Positions 9,247 to 17,946 are shown, counted from the first letter of the stretch. The stretch is 64,000 nucleotides of DNA from Pseudomonas serboccidentalis (GCF_028830055.1 NZ_CP101655.1:2724498-2788497), one strand, 5' to 3'. Made by a program: numbers and translations. Notes: generated from the letters alone by a model not told the origin.

Positions 9247-9671
9247 AAATGGATTTCAACTCCTTCCAGTTTGCCGACCAATGTCAGAAGTACTGTGTCT
9301 GCTTCTGGATCATAGCGCGCGGCACCGATCCTGTAGGTCGTGTCGGTGACCGGCTTCATCACGGGGACTTCGTTTGATTCGCAGTCCCACACCTGATTGT
9401 CGAGACAGACGGTTTGCACGCCCGACCACCAGATCCCTCGTGCGCGACGCAGATGAGCAGGTTGCCCCAGTGATCGACACAAGCCCTCCAGCACGGACAT
9501 CGGCGGTCGACGAGAAAGCGGTACGACATCCCACAGATCAATGTCGTTGTGCCAGAAGCTGAACTGGAATCGGGCGTTCCAGGCACCCGCGTTCACATGA
9601 GCGTGCGGTGGGCAATGTTCATCTCGCAACATAATGCGCATCGACAATCCCTTGTAGCTGCATACCTTCAT
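9243..9671 (-). CDS. DUF4160 family protein, first gene of a pair
   Basis: 142 residues. The N-terminal motif MRIMLRDEHCPPHAHVNAG matches the DUF4160 hallmark (Met/Tyr ... D-E-H-x-P-P-H-x-H). The rest (FWHNDIDLWDVVPLSRRPPM, then a beta-rich C-terminal part ending VGKLEGVEIHL) is longer than minimal DUF4160 proteins and may include a second small domain. The histidine cluster suggests a metal or active site, unproven. The start has a GGATGGG ribosome site that sits inside an inverted repeat (9674-9692), which hints at self-regulation. It overlaps the downstream DUF2442 gene. Confidence 0.7.
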   Translation of the reverse strand: MKVCSYKGLSMRIMLRDEHCPPHAHVNAGAWNARFQFSFWHNDIDLWDVVPLSRRPPMSVLEGLCRSLGQPAHLRRARGIWWSGVQTVCLDNQVWDCESNEVPVMKPVTDTTYRIGAARYDPEADTVLLTLVGKLEGVEIHL

Positions 9672-9673
9672 GC

Positions 9674-9717
9674 TAACCCATCCGTTAGGTTAATAAGTTT
9701 CAGGATTCGATAATCCT
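9674..9717 (-). promoter_or_regulatory. Two inverted repeats before the DUF4160/DUF2442 operon
   Basis: Immediately upstream of the first start codon is TAACC-N9-GGTTA (9674-9692), which covers the ribosome site, and then AGGATT-CGAT-AATCCT (9702-9717), a perfect 6-bp-arm palindrome. Either could be an operator for autoregulation by the basic-tailed partner protein. No further gene is visible in the gap up to aroQ (9672-10003). Confidence 0.35.
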
Positions 9718-9915
9718 TTCAAATCCGACGATCGGCGCTGCACAGCACGCGCTGGTTCTCACCACTCTCAGGCTAGCGTCGGCGGGGGTCAGAAGTGGGT
9801 AAATCTTCGAGGGAAAACGTAAGCAAAGCTGTCGTTACAATTCGAACAATCTTCACCACGCAAATGGCTTGTGTGCGATCACCGAACAAAAAGCACCAAG
9901 GCGAACGCGCTTCAA

Positions 9916-9945
9916 TTGACCATGGTAACCATCTGGTACATTTTA
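9916..9945 (+). promoter_or_regulatory. aroQE promoter region with candidate TetR operator
   Basis: A possible -35 (TTGACC, 9916-9921) overlaps a palindrome ATGGTAACCAT (9923-9933). The stretch TAACC-N5-GTACA-N-TTTA (9926-9945) recurs, on the opposite strand, between quiC and the MFS gene at 14234-14253. It ends 58 bases before the aroQ start. The shared motif is best explained as the binding site of the TetR regulator encoded between these units; the assignment is inferred. Confidence 0.5.
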
Positions 9946-10003
9946 CCTCCACAGGCTGAAACCCTCGGCCCAAGCCAAAAACAACAAGTGGAGTTTGCCC
10001 CCC

Positions 10004-10453
10004 ATGCCCCCTATCGTTCTGGTGCTCAACGGCCCGAACCTGAACCTGCTCGGCACCCGTGAACCGGCGACCTACGGTCACGAAACCCTGGCCGATATCT
10101 CTGCCCTGTGCGGCCGCGCCGCCGAAGAGTTCGGCCTGGCTGTGGAGTTTCGCCAGACCAATCACGAAGGCGAATTGCTCGACTGGATTCATGCCGCACG
10201 CGGACGCTGCGCCGGGATCGTGATCAACCCGGCCGCCTGGACGCACACCTCGGTGGCGATCCGTGACGCCTTGGTCGCCAGTGAGTTGCCGGTGATCGAA
10301 GTGCACCTGTCCAACGTCCATGCGCGCGAGCCGTTCCGCCATCATTCGTTCGTCTCGGCCATCGCAACGGCGGTGATGTGCGGCTTCGGCAGCCATGGCT
10401 ACCGCCTGGCTCTGGAACATTTCAGCCAACGACTGAAGGGGCGTGCAGCATGA
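10004..10453 (+). CDS. aroQ: Type II 3-dehydroquinate dehydratase
   Basis: 149 residues, complete. It interconverts 3-dehydroquinate and 3-dehydroshikimate. Type II signatures are all present: [19 protein letters not shown], the catalytic Tyr in that loop, [31 protein letters not shown] and [19 protein letters not shown] with its catalytic His. The ATG at 10004 fits the family start; a TTG at 9995 is less likely. Its stop overlaps the aroE start (ATGA). Location with aroE-like, quiC and an importer says that this copy serves quinate/shikimate breakdown rather than aromatic biosynthesis. Confidence 0.95.
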   Translation: MPPIVLVLNGPNLNLLGTREPATYGHETLADISALCGRAAEEFGLAVEFRQTNHEGELLDWIHAARGRCAGIVINPAAWTHTSVAIRDALVASELPVIEVHLSNVHAREPFRHHSFVSAIATAVMCGFGSHGYRLALEHFSQRLKGRAA

Positions 10454-11304
10454 GCCGTAAACCGGCAATACTGGCCGGACTGATCGGCGCCGGCATCCAG
10501 GCTTCGCGCACGCCGTCGCTGCATGAACACGAGGGCGACGCCCAGGGCCTGCGCTATCTGTATCGCCTGATCGACCTCGATCAGTTGCAACTCGACAGCA
10601 ACGCCCTGCCCGACTTGCTGCAGGCCGCCGAGCGCATGCACTACACCGGCCTGAACATCACCTTCCCGTGCAAACAGGCGATCATCCCGCTGCTCGACGA
10701 GCTGTCGGCGGAAGCCCGGGGCATCGGCGCGGTCAATACCGTGGTGCTCAAGGACGGCAAACGCATCGGCCACAACACCGATTGCCTGGGCTTTGCCGAA
10801 GGGTTTCGTCGCGGCTTGCACGACGTCGTCCGTGAGCGAGTGGTGCAGATGGGGGCTGGCGGCGCCGGGGCGGCAGTGGCTCACGCGCTGCTGAGTGAAG
10901 GTGTCCGACAACTGAGCATTTTCGACGTCGACCGTGAGCGCGCCGAGAGTCTGGCGAACAACCTCAACCAGCATTTCGGCGCCGGTCGCGCCATCGCCGG
11001 GCGCGATCTGCCGGGCACATTGAATCAGGCTGATGGCCTGGTGAACACCACGCCGATGGGCATGGCCAAACTCCCGGGTACGCCAGTGCCGGTCGAGCTG
11101 CTGCGCAAGGCATTGTGGGTCGCGGAGATCGTGTATTTCCCGCTGGAAACCGAACTGCTGCGCAACGCCCGCGCCCTCGGTTGCCGCACACTGGATGGCG
11201 GCAACATGGCGGTGTTTCAGGCGGTGAAGGCGTTTGAACTGTTCAGCGGTGTGGAGCCGGATGCGCAGCGAATGCTCGCGCATTTCCAAAGCATGAACGT
11301 TTAA
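10450..11304 (+). CDS. Shikimate/quinate dehydrogenase, catabolic-type AroE
   Basis: 284 residues. It has the substrate-binding [17 protein letters not shown] (catalytic Lys in the NxTxPxK motif) and [11 protein letters not shown] (Asp partner), then the nucleotide-binding loop [16 protein letters not shown]. The N-terminal loop reads [17 protein letters not shown] instead of the GxPIxHSxSP of biosynthetic AroE, a difference seen in the catabolic/quinate-type branch. It follows aroQ with a four-base overlap. In this setting it likely oxidises shikimate or quinate to the 3-dehydro compound. Confidence 0.9.
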   Translation: MSRKPAILAGLIGAGIQASRTPSLHEHEGDAQGLRYLYRLIDLDQLQLDSNALPDLLQAAERMHYTGLNITFPCKQAIIPLLDELSAEARGIGAVNTVVLKDGKRIGHNTDCLGFAEGFRRGLHDVVRERVVQMGAGGAGAAVAHALLSEGVRQLSIFDVDRERAESLANNLNQHFGAGRAIAGRDLPGTLNQADGLVNTTPMGMAKLPGTPVPVELLRKALWVAEIVYFPLETELLRNARALGCRTLDGGNMAVFQAVKAFELFSGVEPDAQRMLAHFQSMNV

Positions 11305-11311
11305 AGATCAC

Positions 11312-11375
11312 AAGATCGCAGCCTTCGGCAGCTCCTACACAAAGCCCTGTAGGAGCTGCCGAAGGCTGCGATCTT
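11312..11375. repeat. REP inverted pair, family A
   Basis: Two facing copies of the GTAGGAGCTGCCGAAGGCTG / GATC-type REP around an 8-base spacer, between aroE and the convergent tetR gene, probably serving as a transcription stop for both. Confidence 0.9.
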
Positions 11376-11382
11376 TTGCTTG

Positions 11383-12060
11383 TCACGGCTGCAAGTAGCG
11401 CAATACCGACTCGCAGATCATCTCGCGATGGCGCTGCTTGATGGCTTCGTCCGGCAGGTCGATCTGAAAAATCTCACCGAACGTGTGGCGGTTCGAGACG
11501 CGATAGAAGCAGAACGAGCTGATCAGCAAGTGCACGTCCAGCGCATCGAGCCCGGCGCGGAACACGCCTTCCTCGGCGCCACGGCGCAAAATCTCGCCCA
11601 GCGAATCGAGGATGGTGTTGTTCATCGCCTTGATCGCATCGGAACGCTTCACGAACTCGGCGTTGTGGATGTTTTCGATGCAGACGATGCGCACGAAATC
11701 GACGTTGCGGTCATGGTGATCGAAGGTGAACTCCACCAACCGACGGATCGCCAACACCGGCGGCAACTCGGCCAGGTGCAGGCGGTTTTCGGTGCTGCGG
11801 ATGTCGCCGTAAAGCTTCTCCAGCACCTCGACGTACAACTGCTCCTTACTGCCGAAGTAGTAATAGATCATGCGTTTGGAGGTGTGGATGCGCTCGGCGA
11901 TCGCGTCGACGCGGGCGCCGGACAAGCCCTGCTGGACGAACTCGACGATCGCCTCCTGCAGGATGTTCTCGCGGGTCTTTTCCGGGTTGTTCTTGCGACT
12001 CTTGCGCGGCTCGATGCCTGATACGACGGGAGCGGCGGGGAGTTCTGATGTCATTGTCAT
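11383..12060 (-). CDS. TetR-family regulator of the quinate/shikimate locus
   Basis: 225 residues. The N-terminal HTH is clear: TRENILQEAIVEFVQQGLSG then VDAIAERIHTSKRMIYYYFG, with the KEQLYVEVLEKLY follow-on that marks TetR proteins. The C-terminal ligand domain has the NADFVRIVCIENIHN-type helix (here RNVDFVRIVCIENIHN) and an ending typical of the group that neighbours quiC. It lies downstream of quiC on the same strand (103-base gap with a strong hairpin). It probably senses a pathway intermediate such as dehydroshikimate, shikimate or protocatechuate and represses quiC, the importer and aroQE through the shared motif. Confidence 0.88.
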   Translation of the reverse strand: MTMTSELPAAPVVSGIEPRKSRKNNPEKTRENILQEAIVEFVQQGLSGARVDAIAERIHTSKRMIYYYFGSKEQLYVEVLEKLYGDIRSTENRLHLAELPPVLAIRRLVEFTFDHHDRNVDFVRIVCIENIHNAEFVKRSDAIKAMNNTILDSLGEILRRGAEEGVFRAGLDALDVHLLISSFCFYRVSNRHTFGEIFQIDLPDEAIKQRHREMICESVLRYLQP

Positions 12061-12099
12061 TGCGGGCTCACGGCCATCACTGCACAGGTTGGCGATTAT

Positions 12100-12135
12100 G
12101 GGCCGCGCTGCACAGTGAAGGAAGCCGCGCGGCCC
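12100..12135 (-). terminator. Strong hairpin between quiC and tetR, possible partial terminator
   Basis: Nine-base perfect arms GGGCCGCGC (12100-12108) and GCGCGGCCC (12127-12135) with an 18-base loop. No T run follows, so it may attenuate or protect the mRNA end instead of acting as a full terminator. Confidence 0.4.
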
Positions 12136-12162
12136 GTGTTTAATCTCGCGCTTACGAATTTC

Positions 12163-14064
12163 CTACAACTTCGCCTGGCGCACCGCGCCGCTGCGCGATT
12201 TGGCCATCGCCGCCAGACGCACCGCGACGTTCGCCGCACCGTAACCGGCGTATCCGTTTTTACGCTGGATGATCTCGAAGAAGAAGCGTCCCTCGAACGG
12301 TTCGGTGTACACATGAAACAGCTCGCCGCCCTGGGCATCACGGTCGTAAAGCACGTTGTAATAGGCCAGCTCGCTGAGAAATTCGTCATCGAAATCGAAG
12401 CGCGCAGCAAGGTCGTCGTAATAGTTGAGCGGGATATCCAGCAGCGGCACCCCCGCCTCTTTGGCGCGGCTGACTTCGGCGAAGATGTCGTCACAATCGA
12501 AGGCGATGTGATGCACACCGGAACCGCGATAGCTCGACAGCGCATGGGAGATCGCAGTGTTGCGGTTTTCGGAGATGTTCAGCGGCAAGCGGATCGAACT
12601 GTCGCGGCTGCGCAGCGCCCTGCTCTTCACCAGACCGTAAGGGTCAGGCAGCACCACTTCATCGTCGGCCTCGAAATCCAGCAGGCTCTTGTAGAACAGC
12701 ACCCAACTGTCGAGGCTGTCGGCCGGCAACGCCATGGCCATGTGGTCGATGCGCTTGAGGCCGCCACGGGCCTGAGCGTTCGGCAGCAGGTTGAAGTCGG
12801 TGCCATAGACATCCGCCGCTTCATCCACCAGATAAATCAGGCTGCCGTCCGGCGCGCGCACGGCGGCCAGTTCCAGTTCATTGGGGCCGACCAGTCCGCG
12901 ATAAGGCTGGCCCTTGTAGGCGACGGCGCGGGCCAGGGCACTGGCGCTGTCCTTGACTCGCACGGCGGTGGCGCACAGCGACGGGCCATGGGCCTCGAAA
13001 AAGCTGTGGCCGAACGAATAGGGTTCGGCGTTGAGGATCAGGTTGATATCGCCCTGACGCAACAGGCTCACGCTCTTGGAGCGGTGCTGCCCGGCCTTGA
13101 CGAAGCCCAGGCGCTCCAGCCAGTTTGTCAGTTTGGCGCCGAGTGCTTCGTCCACCGCGAACTCAAGAAACTCGATGCCGTTGTACTCGCTGGCCTTCGG
13201 TGTTTCGAACAGGATTTCGCGGTTAGCCACCGGGGTGGCTTGTTGTTCCAGACGCTGACGGGTCTTCTCTTCCAGATACAGCAGCGAGCGCAAACCATCA
13301 GCAGCGTTGGCCCGAGGTGGCGCGGCGCGGAAGCCATCGTTGAAGATTTCCAGCGACAACGGCCCGGTGTAACCGCTCTGGATGATCGGCGCGAGGAACC
13401 CCGGCAGATCGAATTCGCCTTGTCCCGGGAAGCAGCGGAAATGCCGGCTCCACTCCAGCACATCCATGGCGAGGATCGGCGCGTCGGCCATTTGCACGAA
13501 GAAGATCTTGTCGCCGGGAATGTCGGCGATAGCGGCCGGATCGCCCTTGAGCGACAAGGTGTGAAAACTGTCGAGCAGCACGCCGAGCGCCGGGTGATCG
13601 GTCTGGCGCACGATGTCCCAGACCTGCTGATACGTATTGACGTACCGACCCCAGGCCAGCGCTTCATAGCCGATGCGCAGCCCGCGAGCGCCCGCGTGCT
13701 CAGCCAGCAGGCGCAGGTCATCGACCAGAATCTGCCGGTCGCCGACGCTGTCCGCCGAGGCGTTGCTGCACACCAGCACCAGGTCGGTGCCCAGTTCCTG
13801 CATCAGGTCGAACTTGCGCTCGGCCCGCTCCAGATTGCGCGCCAGACGATCACGCCGGCAGCCTTCGAAGTCGCGAAACGGCTGGAACAAAGTGATCGCG
13901 ATGCCCAGATCAGCGCACATCTGCCGGATTTCCCGCGGGCTGCCGTCGTAATACAGGAGATCGTTTTCAAAGATCTCGACACCGTCGAACCCGGCGGCGG
14001 CGATGGCTTCGAGCTTTTCCGGCAGGGTGCCGCTCAGGGAAACGGTGGCAATGGAACGCTGCAT
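12163..14064 (-). CDS. quiC: 3-dehydroshikimate dehydratase QuiC fused to an HPPD-like domain
   Basis: 633 residues in two halves. Residues 1-280 form a sugar-isomerase/AP-endonuclease-2 type TIM barrel (start MQRSIATVSLSGTLPEKLEA, then AAGFDGVEIFENDLLYYDG and later LGVLLDSFHTLSLKGDP and FVQMADAPI with metal-ligand residues). This half should dehydrate 3-dehydroshikimate to protocatechuate. Residues about 290-620 form a vicinal-oxygen-chelate pair like 4-hydroxyphenylpyruvate dioxygenase (RIDHMAMALP, GVHHIAFDCDDIF, FFEIIQRKNGYAGYG). The same fusion is known in Pseudomonas QuiC. It is the committed step of quinate/shikimate catabolism and diverges from the importer gene. Confidence 0.93.
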   Translation of the reverse strand: MQRSIATVSLSGTLPEKLEAIAAAGFDGVEIFENDLLYYDGSPREIRQMCADLGIAITLFQPFRDFEGCRRDRLARNLERAERKFDLMQELGTDLVLVCSNASADSVGDRQILVDDLRLLAEHAGARGLRIGYEALAWGRYVNTYQQVWDIVRQTDHPALGVLLDSFHTLSLKGDPAAIADIPGDKIFFVQMADAPILAMDVLEWSRHFRCFPGQGEFDLPGFLAPIIQSGYTGPLSLEIFNDGFRAAPPRANAADGLRSLLYLEEKTRQRLEQQATPVANREILFETPKASEYNGIEFLEFAVDEALGAKLTNWLERLGFVKAGQHRSKSVSLLRQGDINLILNAEPYSFGHSFFEAHGPSLCATAVRVKDSASALARAVAYKGQPYRGLVGPNELELAAVRAPDGSLIYLVDEAADVYGTDFNLLPNAQARGGLKRIDHMAMALPADSLDSWVLFYKSLLDFEADDEVVLPDPYGLVKSRALRSRDSSIRLPLNISENRNTAISHALSSYRGSGVHHIAFDCDDIFAEVSRAKEAGVPLLDIPLNYYDDLAARFDFDDEFLSELAYYNVLYDRDAQGGELFHVYTEPFEGRFFFEIIQRKNGYAGYGAANVAVRLAAMAKSRSGAVRQAKL

Positions 14065-14093
14065 GCTTCTACTCCCGGACTGCGCCGCTTTAA

Positions 14094-14177
14094 TGTAGGA
14101 GCTGCCGAAGGCTGCGATCTTTTGATGTTGCTTTTCAAATCAAGATCAAAAGATCGCAGCCTTCGGCAGCTCCTACA
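14094..14177. repeat. REP inverted pair, family A
   Basis: Facing copies of the family A repeat (TGTAGGAGCTGCCGAAGG...) sit in the quiC leader, between its start codon and the candidate operator. Confidence 0.9.
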
Positions 14178-14233
14178 GAGGATGGTTTTTATAGTGAGGG
14201 AAATTATTGGCTGCATGACTGCGCACAGCAATT

Positions 14234-14255
14234 TAAAGTGTACTACCCGGTTAGT
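14234..14255 (-). promoter_or_regulatory. Candidate TetR operator between quiC and the MFS importer
   Basis: Read on the minus strand this is TAACC-GGGTA-GTACA-C-TTTA, matching the aroQ promoter motif in all named positions. It also contains the near-palindrome ACTACCCGGTTAGT (14242-14255, six of seven pairs match). It lies in the 346-base divergent gap 14065-14410, which otherwise holds only the REP pair. Confidence 0.5.
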
Positions 14256-14410
14256 TTTGCGTGCGATTATCGAACACAATGGCGATTCGACGAATTGACG
14301 ATTTTTCGTCCACTGCCCACCATCGACGCCACATTGAGTCCGCAAGTGAACCTTCGGTCGCAGTGCCTTGCAAACAACACCACATAACAAATTCAAAAAC
14401 GGGTGGAACA

Positions 14411-15748
14411 ATGATTCCTTCACAGACTTCCCGCATGGCTCCGGCCATGAGCACTGCCACGGGTGGCATCGGCGACAAGATCCGCGGCGCCATGGCCGTC
14501 GGCAAGACCCGTTGGGGCATGCTGGCGCTGGTGTTTTTCGCCACGACCCTGAACTACATCGACCGCGCCGCCCTCGGCGTCATGCAGCCCATCCTCGCCA
14601 AGGAAATGAGCTGGACGGCGATGGATTACGCCAACATCAACTTCTGGTTTCAAGTCGGCTACGCCATCGGCTTCGTCCTGCAGGGACGCCTGATCGACCG
14701 GGTCGGCGTGAAGCGCGTGTTCTTCTGCGCGGTGCTGCTCTGGAGCCTGGCCACCGGCGCCCATGGCCTGGCAACGTCGGCCGTCGGCTTCATGGTCTGC
14801 CGCTTCATCCTCGGCCTGACCGAAGCGGCCAACTACCCGGCCTGCGTGAAAACCACACGCCTGTGGTTCCCGGCCGGTGAACGTGCAGTGGCTACCGGCA
14901 TCTTCAACGCCGGGACCAACGTCGGCGCAATGTTCACGCCGATGCTGCTGCCGCTGATCCTCCACGTGTGGGGCTGGCAGGCCGCGTTCCTGTGCATGTC
15001 GGCGCTGGGCGGGATCTGGCTGCTGTTCTGGGGCTTGAAGTACTTCAACCCGGAAGACCACCCGAGCGTTAAACAGTCCGAGCTTGAGTACATTCAACAG
15101 GAAGTCGAACCGGAACAGGCCCGTGTCCCGTTCTCGCGCATCCTGCGCATGCGTGGCACCTGGGCCTTCGCCCTCGCCTATTCGCTGACGGCGCCGGTGT
15201 TCTGGTTCTACCTGTACTGGCTGCCGCCGTTTCTCAATCAGCAATACAACCTGGGCATCAACGTGACCCAGATGGGCATCCCGCTGATCATCATCTACGT
15301 GACGGCCGACTTCGGCAGTGTCGGCGGCGGCATTCTGTCTTCATTCCTCATCGGTCGCGGGATGAACTCGATCAAGGCGCGGCTGCTGTCGATGTTCCTG
15401 TTCGCCTGCTGCATCATCGGCGTGATCATGGCGGCCGGCTCGGCCAATCTGTGGGTCGCGGTGGCTGCCATCTCCCTGGCGATTGGCGCGCATCAGGCCT
15501 GGACCGCGAACATCTGGAGCCTGGTGATGGACTACACCCCCAAGCACATGATGAGCACGGTGTTCGGTTTCGGCGGCATGTGCGCAGCGATCGGCGGGAT
15601 GTTCATGACCCAGATCGTCGGCCACATCCTGACCGTCACCAACAACAACTACACGGTGCTGTTCACGCTGATTCCGGCGATGTACTTCATTGCGCTGACC
15701 TGGATGTACTTCATGGCTCCGCGCAAGATTCCTGACCTCACCGAGTAA
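14411..15748 (+). CDS. MFS transporter (ACS family), probable quinate/shikimate importer
   Basis: 445 residues from the ATG at 14411, with a GGTGGA ribosome site; the family N-terminus fits this start. Around 12 helices. LNYIDRAALGVMQPILAKEM is the hallmark of the anion:cation symporter family, which takes up organic acids such as galactonate, hexuronates and phthalate. RLIDRVGVKRVFF is the loop 2-3 motif. Divergence from quiC and the shared operator motif suggest uptake of quinate, shikimate, dehydroshikimate or protocatechuate. Confidence 0.88.
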   Translation: MIPSQTSRMAPAMSTATGGIGDKIRGAMAVGKTRWGMLALVFFATTLNYIDRAALGVMQPILAKEMSWTAMDYANINFWFQVGYAIGFVLQGRLIDRVGVKRVFFCAVLLWSLATGAHGLATSAVGFMVCRFILGLTEAANYPACVKTTRLWFPAGERAVATGIFNAGTNVGAMFTPMLLPLILHVWGWQAAFLCMSALGGIWLLFWGLKYFNPEDHPSVKQSELEYIQQEVEPEQARVPFSRILRMRGTWAFALAYSLTAPVFWFYLYWLPPFLNQQYNLGINVTQMGIPLIIIYVTADFGSVGGGILSSFLIGRGMNSIKARLLSMFLFACCIIGVIMAAGSANLWVAVAAISLAIGAHQAWTANIWSLVMDYTPKHMMSTVFGFGGMCAAIGGMFMTQIVGHILTVTNNNYTVLFTLIPAMYFIALTWMYFMAPRKIPDLTE

Positions 15749-15767
15749 CCTGCCTATACCACTCCCT

Positions 15768-15854
15768 TGTAGGAGCTGCGGCACGCTGCGATCTTTTGAT
15801 CTTGATTTTGAAGATCAAAAGATCGCAGCCTCGTTTCACTCGTCAGCTCCTACA
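15768..15854. repeat. REP inverted pair, family A, mixed arms
   Basis: The left arm is of the GTAGGAGCTGCGGCACGCTG type, the right arm ends in the variant CTCGTTTCACTCGTCAGC. The TAG stop of the convergent DMT transporter (15850-15852) lies inside the right arm. Confidence 0.85.
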
Positions 15855-16740
15855 CGGGTTGATGTTTTCTGCTCTGTTGCCACGCTGCCGCCAGTCCACT
15901 GCAACAGATCACCGCGATACCGATCACCGTCAAAAGGCTCGGCGTGTGATTGAACACCACCCACCCCAACAATCCCGCAAACACGATCTGGCAGTAACCA
16001 AACGGCGCCAGCAAGGCCGGTGCCGCATGGCGGAACGCCTGGGTCAGAAACAGGTGCGCAGTCATCCCGCAACTGCCCAGCGCCAGCATCAATGCAGCAT
16101 GCGTCAATGTCGGCACTTGCCAGAAGAACGGCACCAGCGCACTCATCACCAGCGTGTTGCACAGACCGGCGAAGAAGTTGCTGGTGGTCGGGCTATCGAC
16201 CTCGCTGAGCTTGCGCGTGAGCAGTTGATAGAAGCAGAAGAACAACGCCGAGCAGAACGGCAGCAGCACCGCCGGGGTGAACAATTCACCTCCCGGGTGG
16301 ACGATGATCAGCACGCCGATGAATCCGCAGATCACCGCAATCCATTGCCCGCGCGTCACCCTTTCCTTGAGCAACGGCACCGACAACGCCGTCACCAGCA
16401 CCGGCGCAAGAAAGTTGACCGCCGTGGCCTCGGCCAGCGGGATGTACAGCAGCGCGGTGGTGAAAAACAGACTGGTGCCGAGCAGGCACAGTGCTCGCGC
16501 CAACTGCCATAACGGCCGTTTGGTGCGCAGCACGCGCAGCCCCGATTGCGGCAGGAAAATCCCCGCCATCAGCAAGGTGTGCACCAGATAACGGGCCCAC
16601 ACCACCATGATGATCGGGTAGAAGCCCGAGAGGTATTTCGACAGGGCGTCGTGGCTGGAGAACAGGAAGGTCGCCACGACAATCAGCAAGATCCCCTTGA
16701 AGGGTTGGTTGACACCGGAGAGCGGGGTGCTGACGGTCAT
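15850..16740 (-). CDS. DMT-superfamily (EamA) transporter
   Basis: 296 residues with ten hydrophobic helices in two EamA repeats (about 15-145 and 155-285). Typical phrases are FLFSSHDALSKYLSGFYPII, then ALLYIPLAEATAVNFLAPVL and the second-repeat ALGSCGMTAHLFLTQAFRHA. The substrate is unknown. The stop codon lies in a REP arm. The upstream region contains a GGAAC-type inverted repeat resembling one in front of the neighbouring iclR gene, so that regulator probably controls it. Confidence 0.88.
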   Translation of the reverse strand: MTVSTPLSGVNQPFKGILLIVVATFLFSSHDALSKYLSGFYPIIMVVWARYLVHTLLMAGIFLPQSGLRVLRTKRPLWQLARALCLLGTSLFFTTALLYIPLAEATAVNFLAPVLVTALSVPLLKERVTRGQWIAVICGFIGVLIIVHPGGELFTPAVLLPFCSALFFCFYQLLTRKLSEVDSPTTSNFFAGLCNTLVMSALVPFFWQVPTLTHAALMLALGSCGMTAHLFLTQAFRHAAPALLAPFGYCQIVFAGLLGWVVFNHTPSLLTVIGIAVICCSGLAAAWQQSRKHQPV

Positions 16741-16784
16741 GGGCTATCTCTGATGGGTGAATCAACGGCGGCTACGGATAATTT

Positions 16785-16797
16785 AGAACTGCGTTCC
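16785..16797. promoter_or_regulatory. GAAC-N3-GTTC inverted repeat before the DMT gene
   Basis: AGAACTGCGTTCC contains four-base arms GAAC/GTTC. The minus-strand form TCTGGAACGCAGTTC shares its first eight bases with TCTGGAACTGCAATCC at 17717-17732 in front of the iclR-type gene. It could be an IclR-family operator. Confidence 0.3.
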
Positions 16798-16884
16798 AGA
16801 TTCCTACAACCCTGAAGCGGAAAAGTGGGCGAACACCGCCCGGTTTCCCTGAATCTTCCACACGCAATCGACAGGGATGGCGAT

Positions 16885-17661
16885 TCAGGCAAACAACTCC
16901 GAAGCCAGACTCGCCGCCGACAGCTCTTCGGTGAACGTCAGCAATAACGGCGCCAACTCATGCAACCGCGCCCCCGGCATCCGCGCAGTCGGCCCGGCGA
17001 TGCTCAACACGCCAATCACCCGGCCGTCAGCGGGATGCCGCACCACCGCGGCAATCGCCGACGTGCCCAGCGCCGAACTTTCTTCGACGCAGGCATACCC
17101 CTGCTCGCGCGCGAGCCGCAAGCGCTCAAGCAATTCACTATTGGAGCGCGGCGCATTCGGCCCGATATCCGCCGGCACCACGGCGCCCTGGCGCTCGACT
17201 CGCGACAACGCTTCGGCATCGGTCATGCTGGCGAGCCAGGCGTGGCCCGACGCGGTGTAAAACAGCGGCGCATCGCGGCCCATGTCAGGGTCGTAGCGCA
17301 GACCGGTGCGCGCCCCCTGAGCCTTGGCGATCCAGGTCTGGCGCTCACCGTCGATAACCCCCAGCCGCACCAGCTCGCCGGTTTCCCGGGCCAGTCGATC
17401 AAGCACCGGTTGCACGATGTCGGCACCACTGCTCGACAGATAACGAAAGCTCATCGCGACCAATTTGGTCGACAAGTGATAGCGCAGGGTTTCCGGGTTC
17501 TGCCGCACGTAGCCCAGCCGAACCAGCTCCGCGAGCAAGCGGTGAGTGGCACTTTTCGGGATGTCGATCTGCTCGGCCAGCGCCTGCAACGGCACCCCGC
17601 GCGGATCACTGGTGAGGCTTTCCAGCACACTGAAAACCCGTTCGATTTGACTGCCGGCCAT
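16885..17661 (-). CDS. IclR-family transcriptional regulator
   Basis: 258 residues from the ATG at 17661 (MAGSQIERVFSVLESL); the open frame extends 37 codons further but that part is not IclR-like. The HTH (VPLQALAEQIDIPKSATHRL LAELV) occupies residues 20-60, and the effector domain follows with DPDMGRDAPLFYTASGHAWL and GTSAIAAVVRHPADGRVIGV. It sits next to the DMT transporter on the same strand and possibly controls it and itself. The effector is unknown. Confidence 0.9.
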   Translation of the reverse strand: MAGSQIERVFSVLESLTSDPRGVPLQALAEQIDIPKSATHRLLAELVRLGYVRQNPETLRYHLSTKLVAMSFRYLSSSGADIVQPVLDRLARETGELVRLGVIDGERQTWIAKAQGARTGLRYDPDMGRDAPLFYTASGHAWLASMTDAEALSRVERQGAVVPADIGPNAPRSNSELLERLRLAREQGYACVEESSALGTSAIAAVVRHPADGRVIGVLSIAGPTARMPGARLHELAPLLLTFTEELSAASLASELFA

Positions 17662-17821
17662 GTTGAAATCCCAGAAAAAAGTGGCGAATTCTAAAATACA
17701 GGCAAAGCACACCAAATCTGGAACTGCAATCCGATAACCGCCCACTTTCTTGCCCCCTGCACAGAGCGGCAAGAGAAATCCGCCAATCGATTGAATTAGT
17801 CGCGCACATGCTCGTCAATAA

Positions 17822-17854
17822 CAGGCCCGCCCTCGTGACCCGAGGCCGGGCCTG
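17822..17854. other. Strong hairpin in the iclR/metallopeptidase gap
   Basis: CAGGCCCGCCCTC pairs with GAGGCCGGGCCTG around GTGACCC, a 13-position stem with one C/C mismatch. No T run follows on the plus strand. The 285-base gap 17662-17946 separates divergent genes, so neither gene ends here; the hairpin may be in the 5' leader of the metallopeptidase or end a small transcript. Confidence 0.4.
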
Positions 17855-17946
17855 CTTGCGTGTACGCCAATGGACGGACGACCGGACTGGCGCCACACTC
17901 ACACACCAGCAACACTCATCACCACGTACAGATAGAGGATTCCCAC

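Noticed and set aside
12115..14298. 727-codon open frame on the plus strand opposite quiC
   Set aside because: It is a mirror of the GC-rich codons of quiC, with no recognisable motif; quiC has complete domains and a sensible start.
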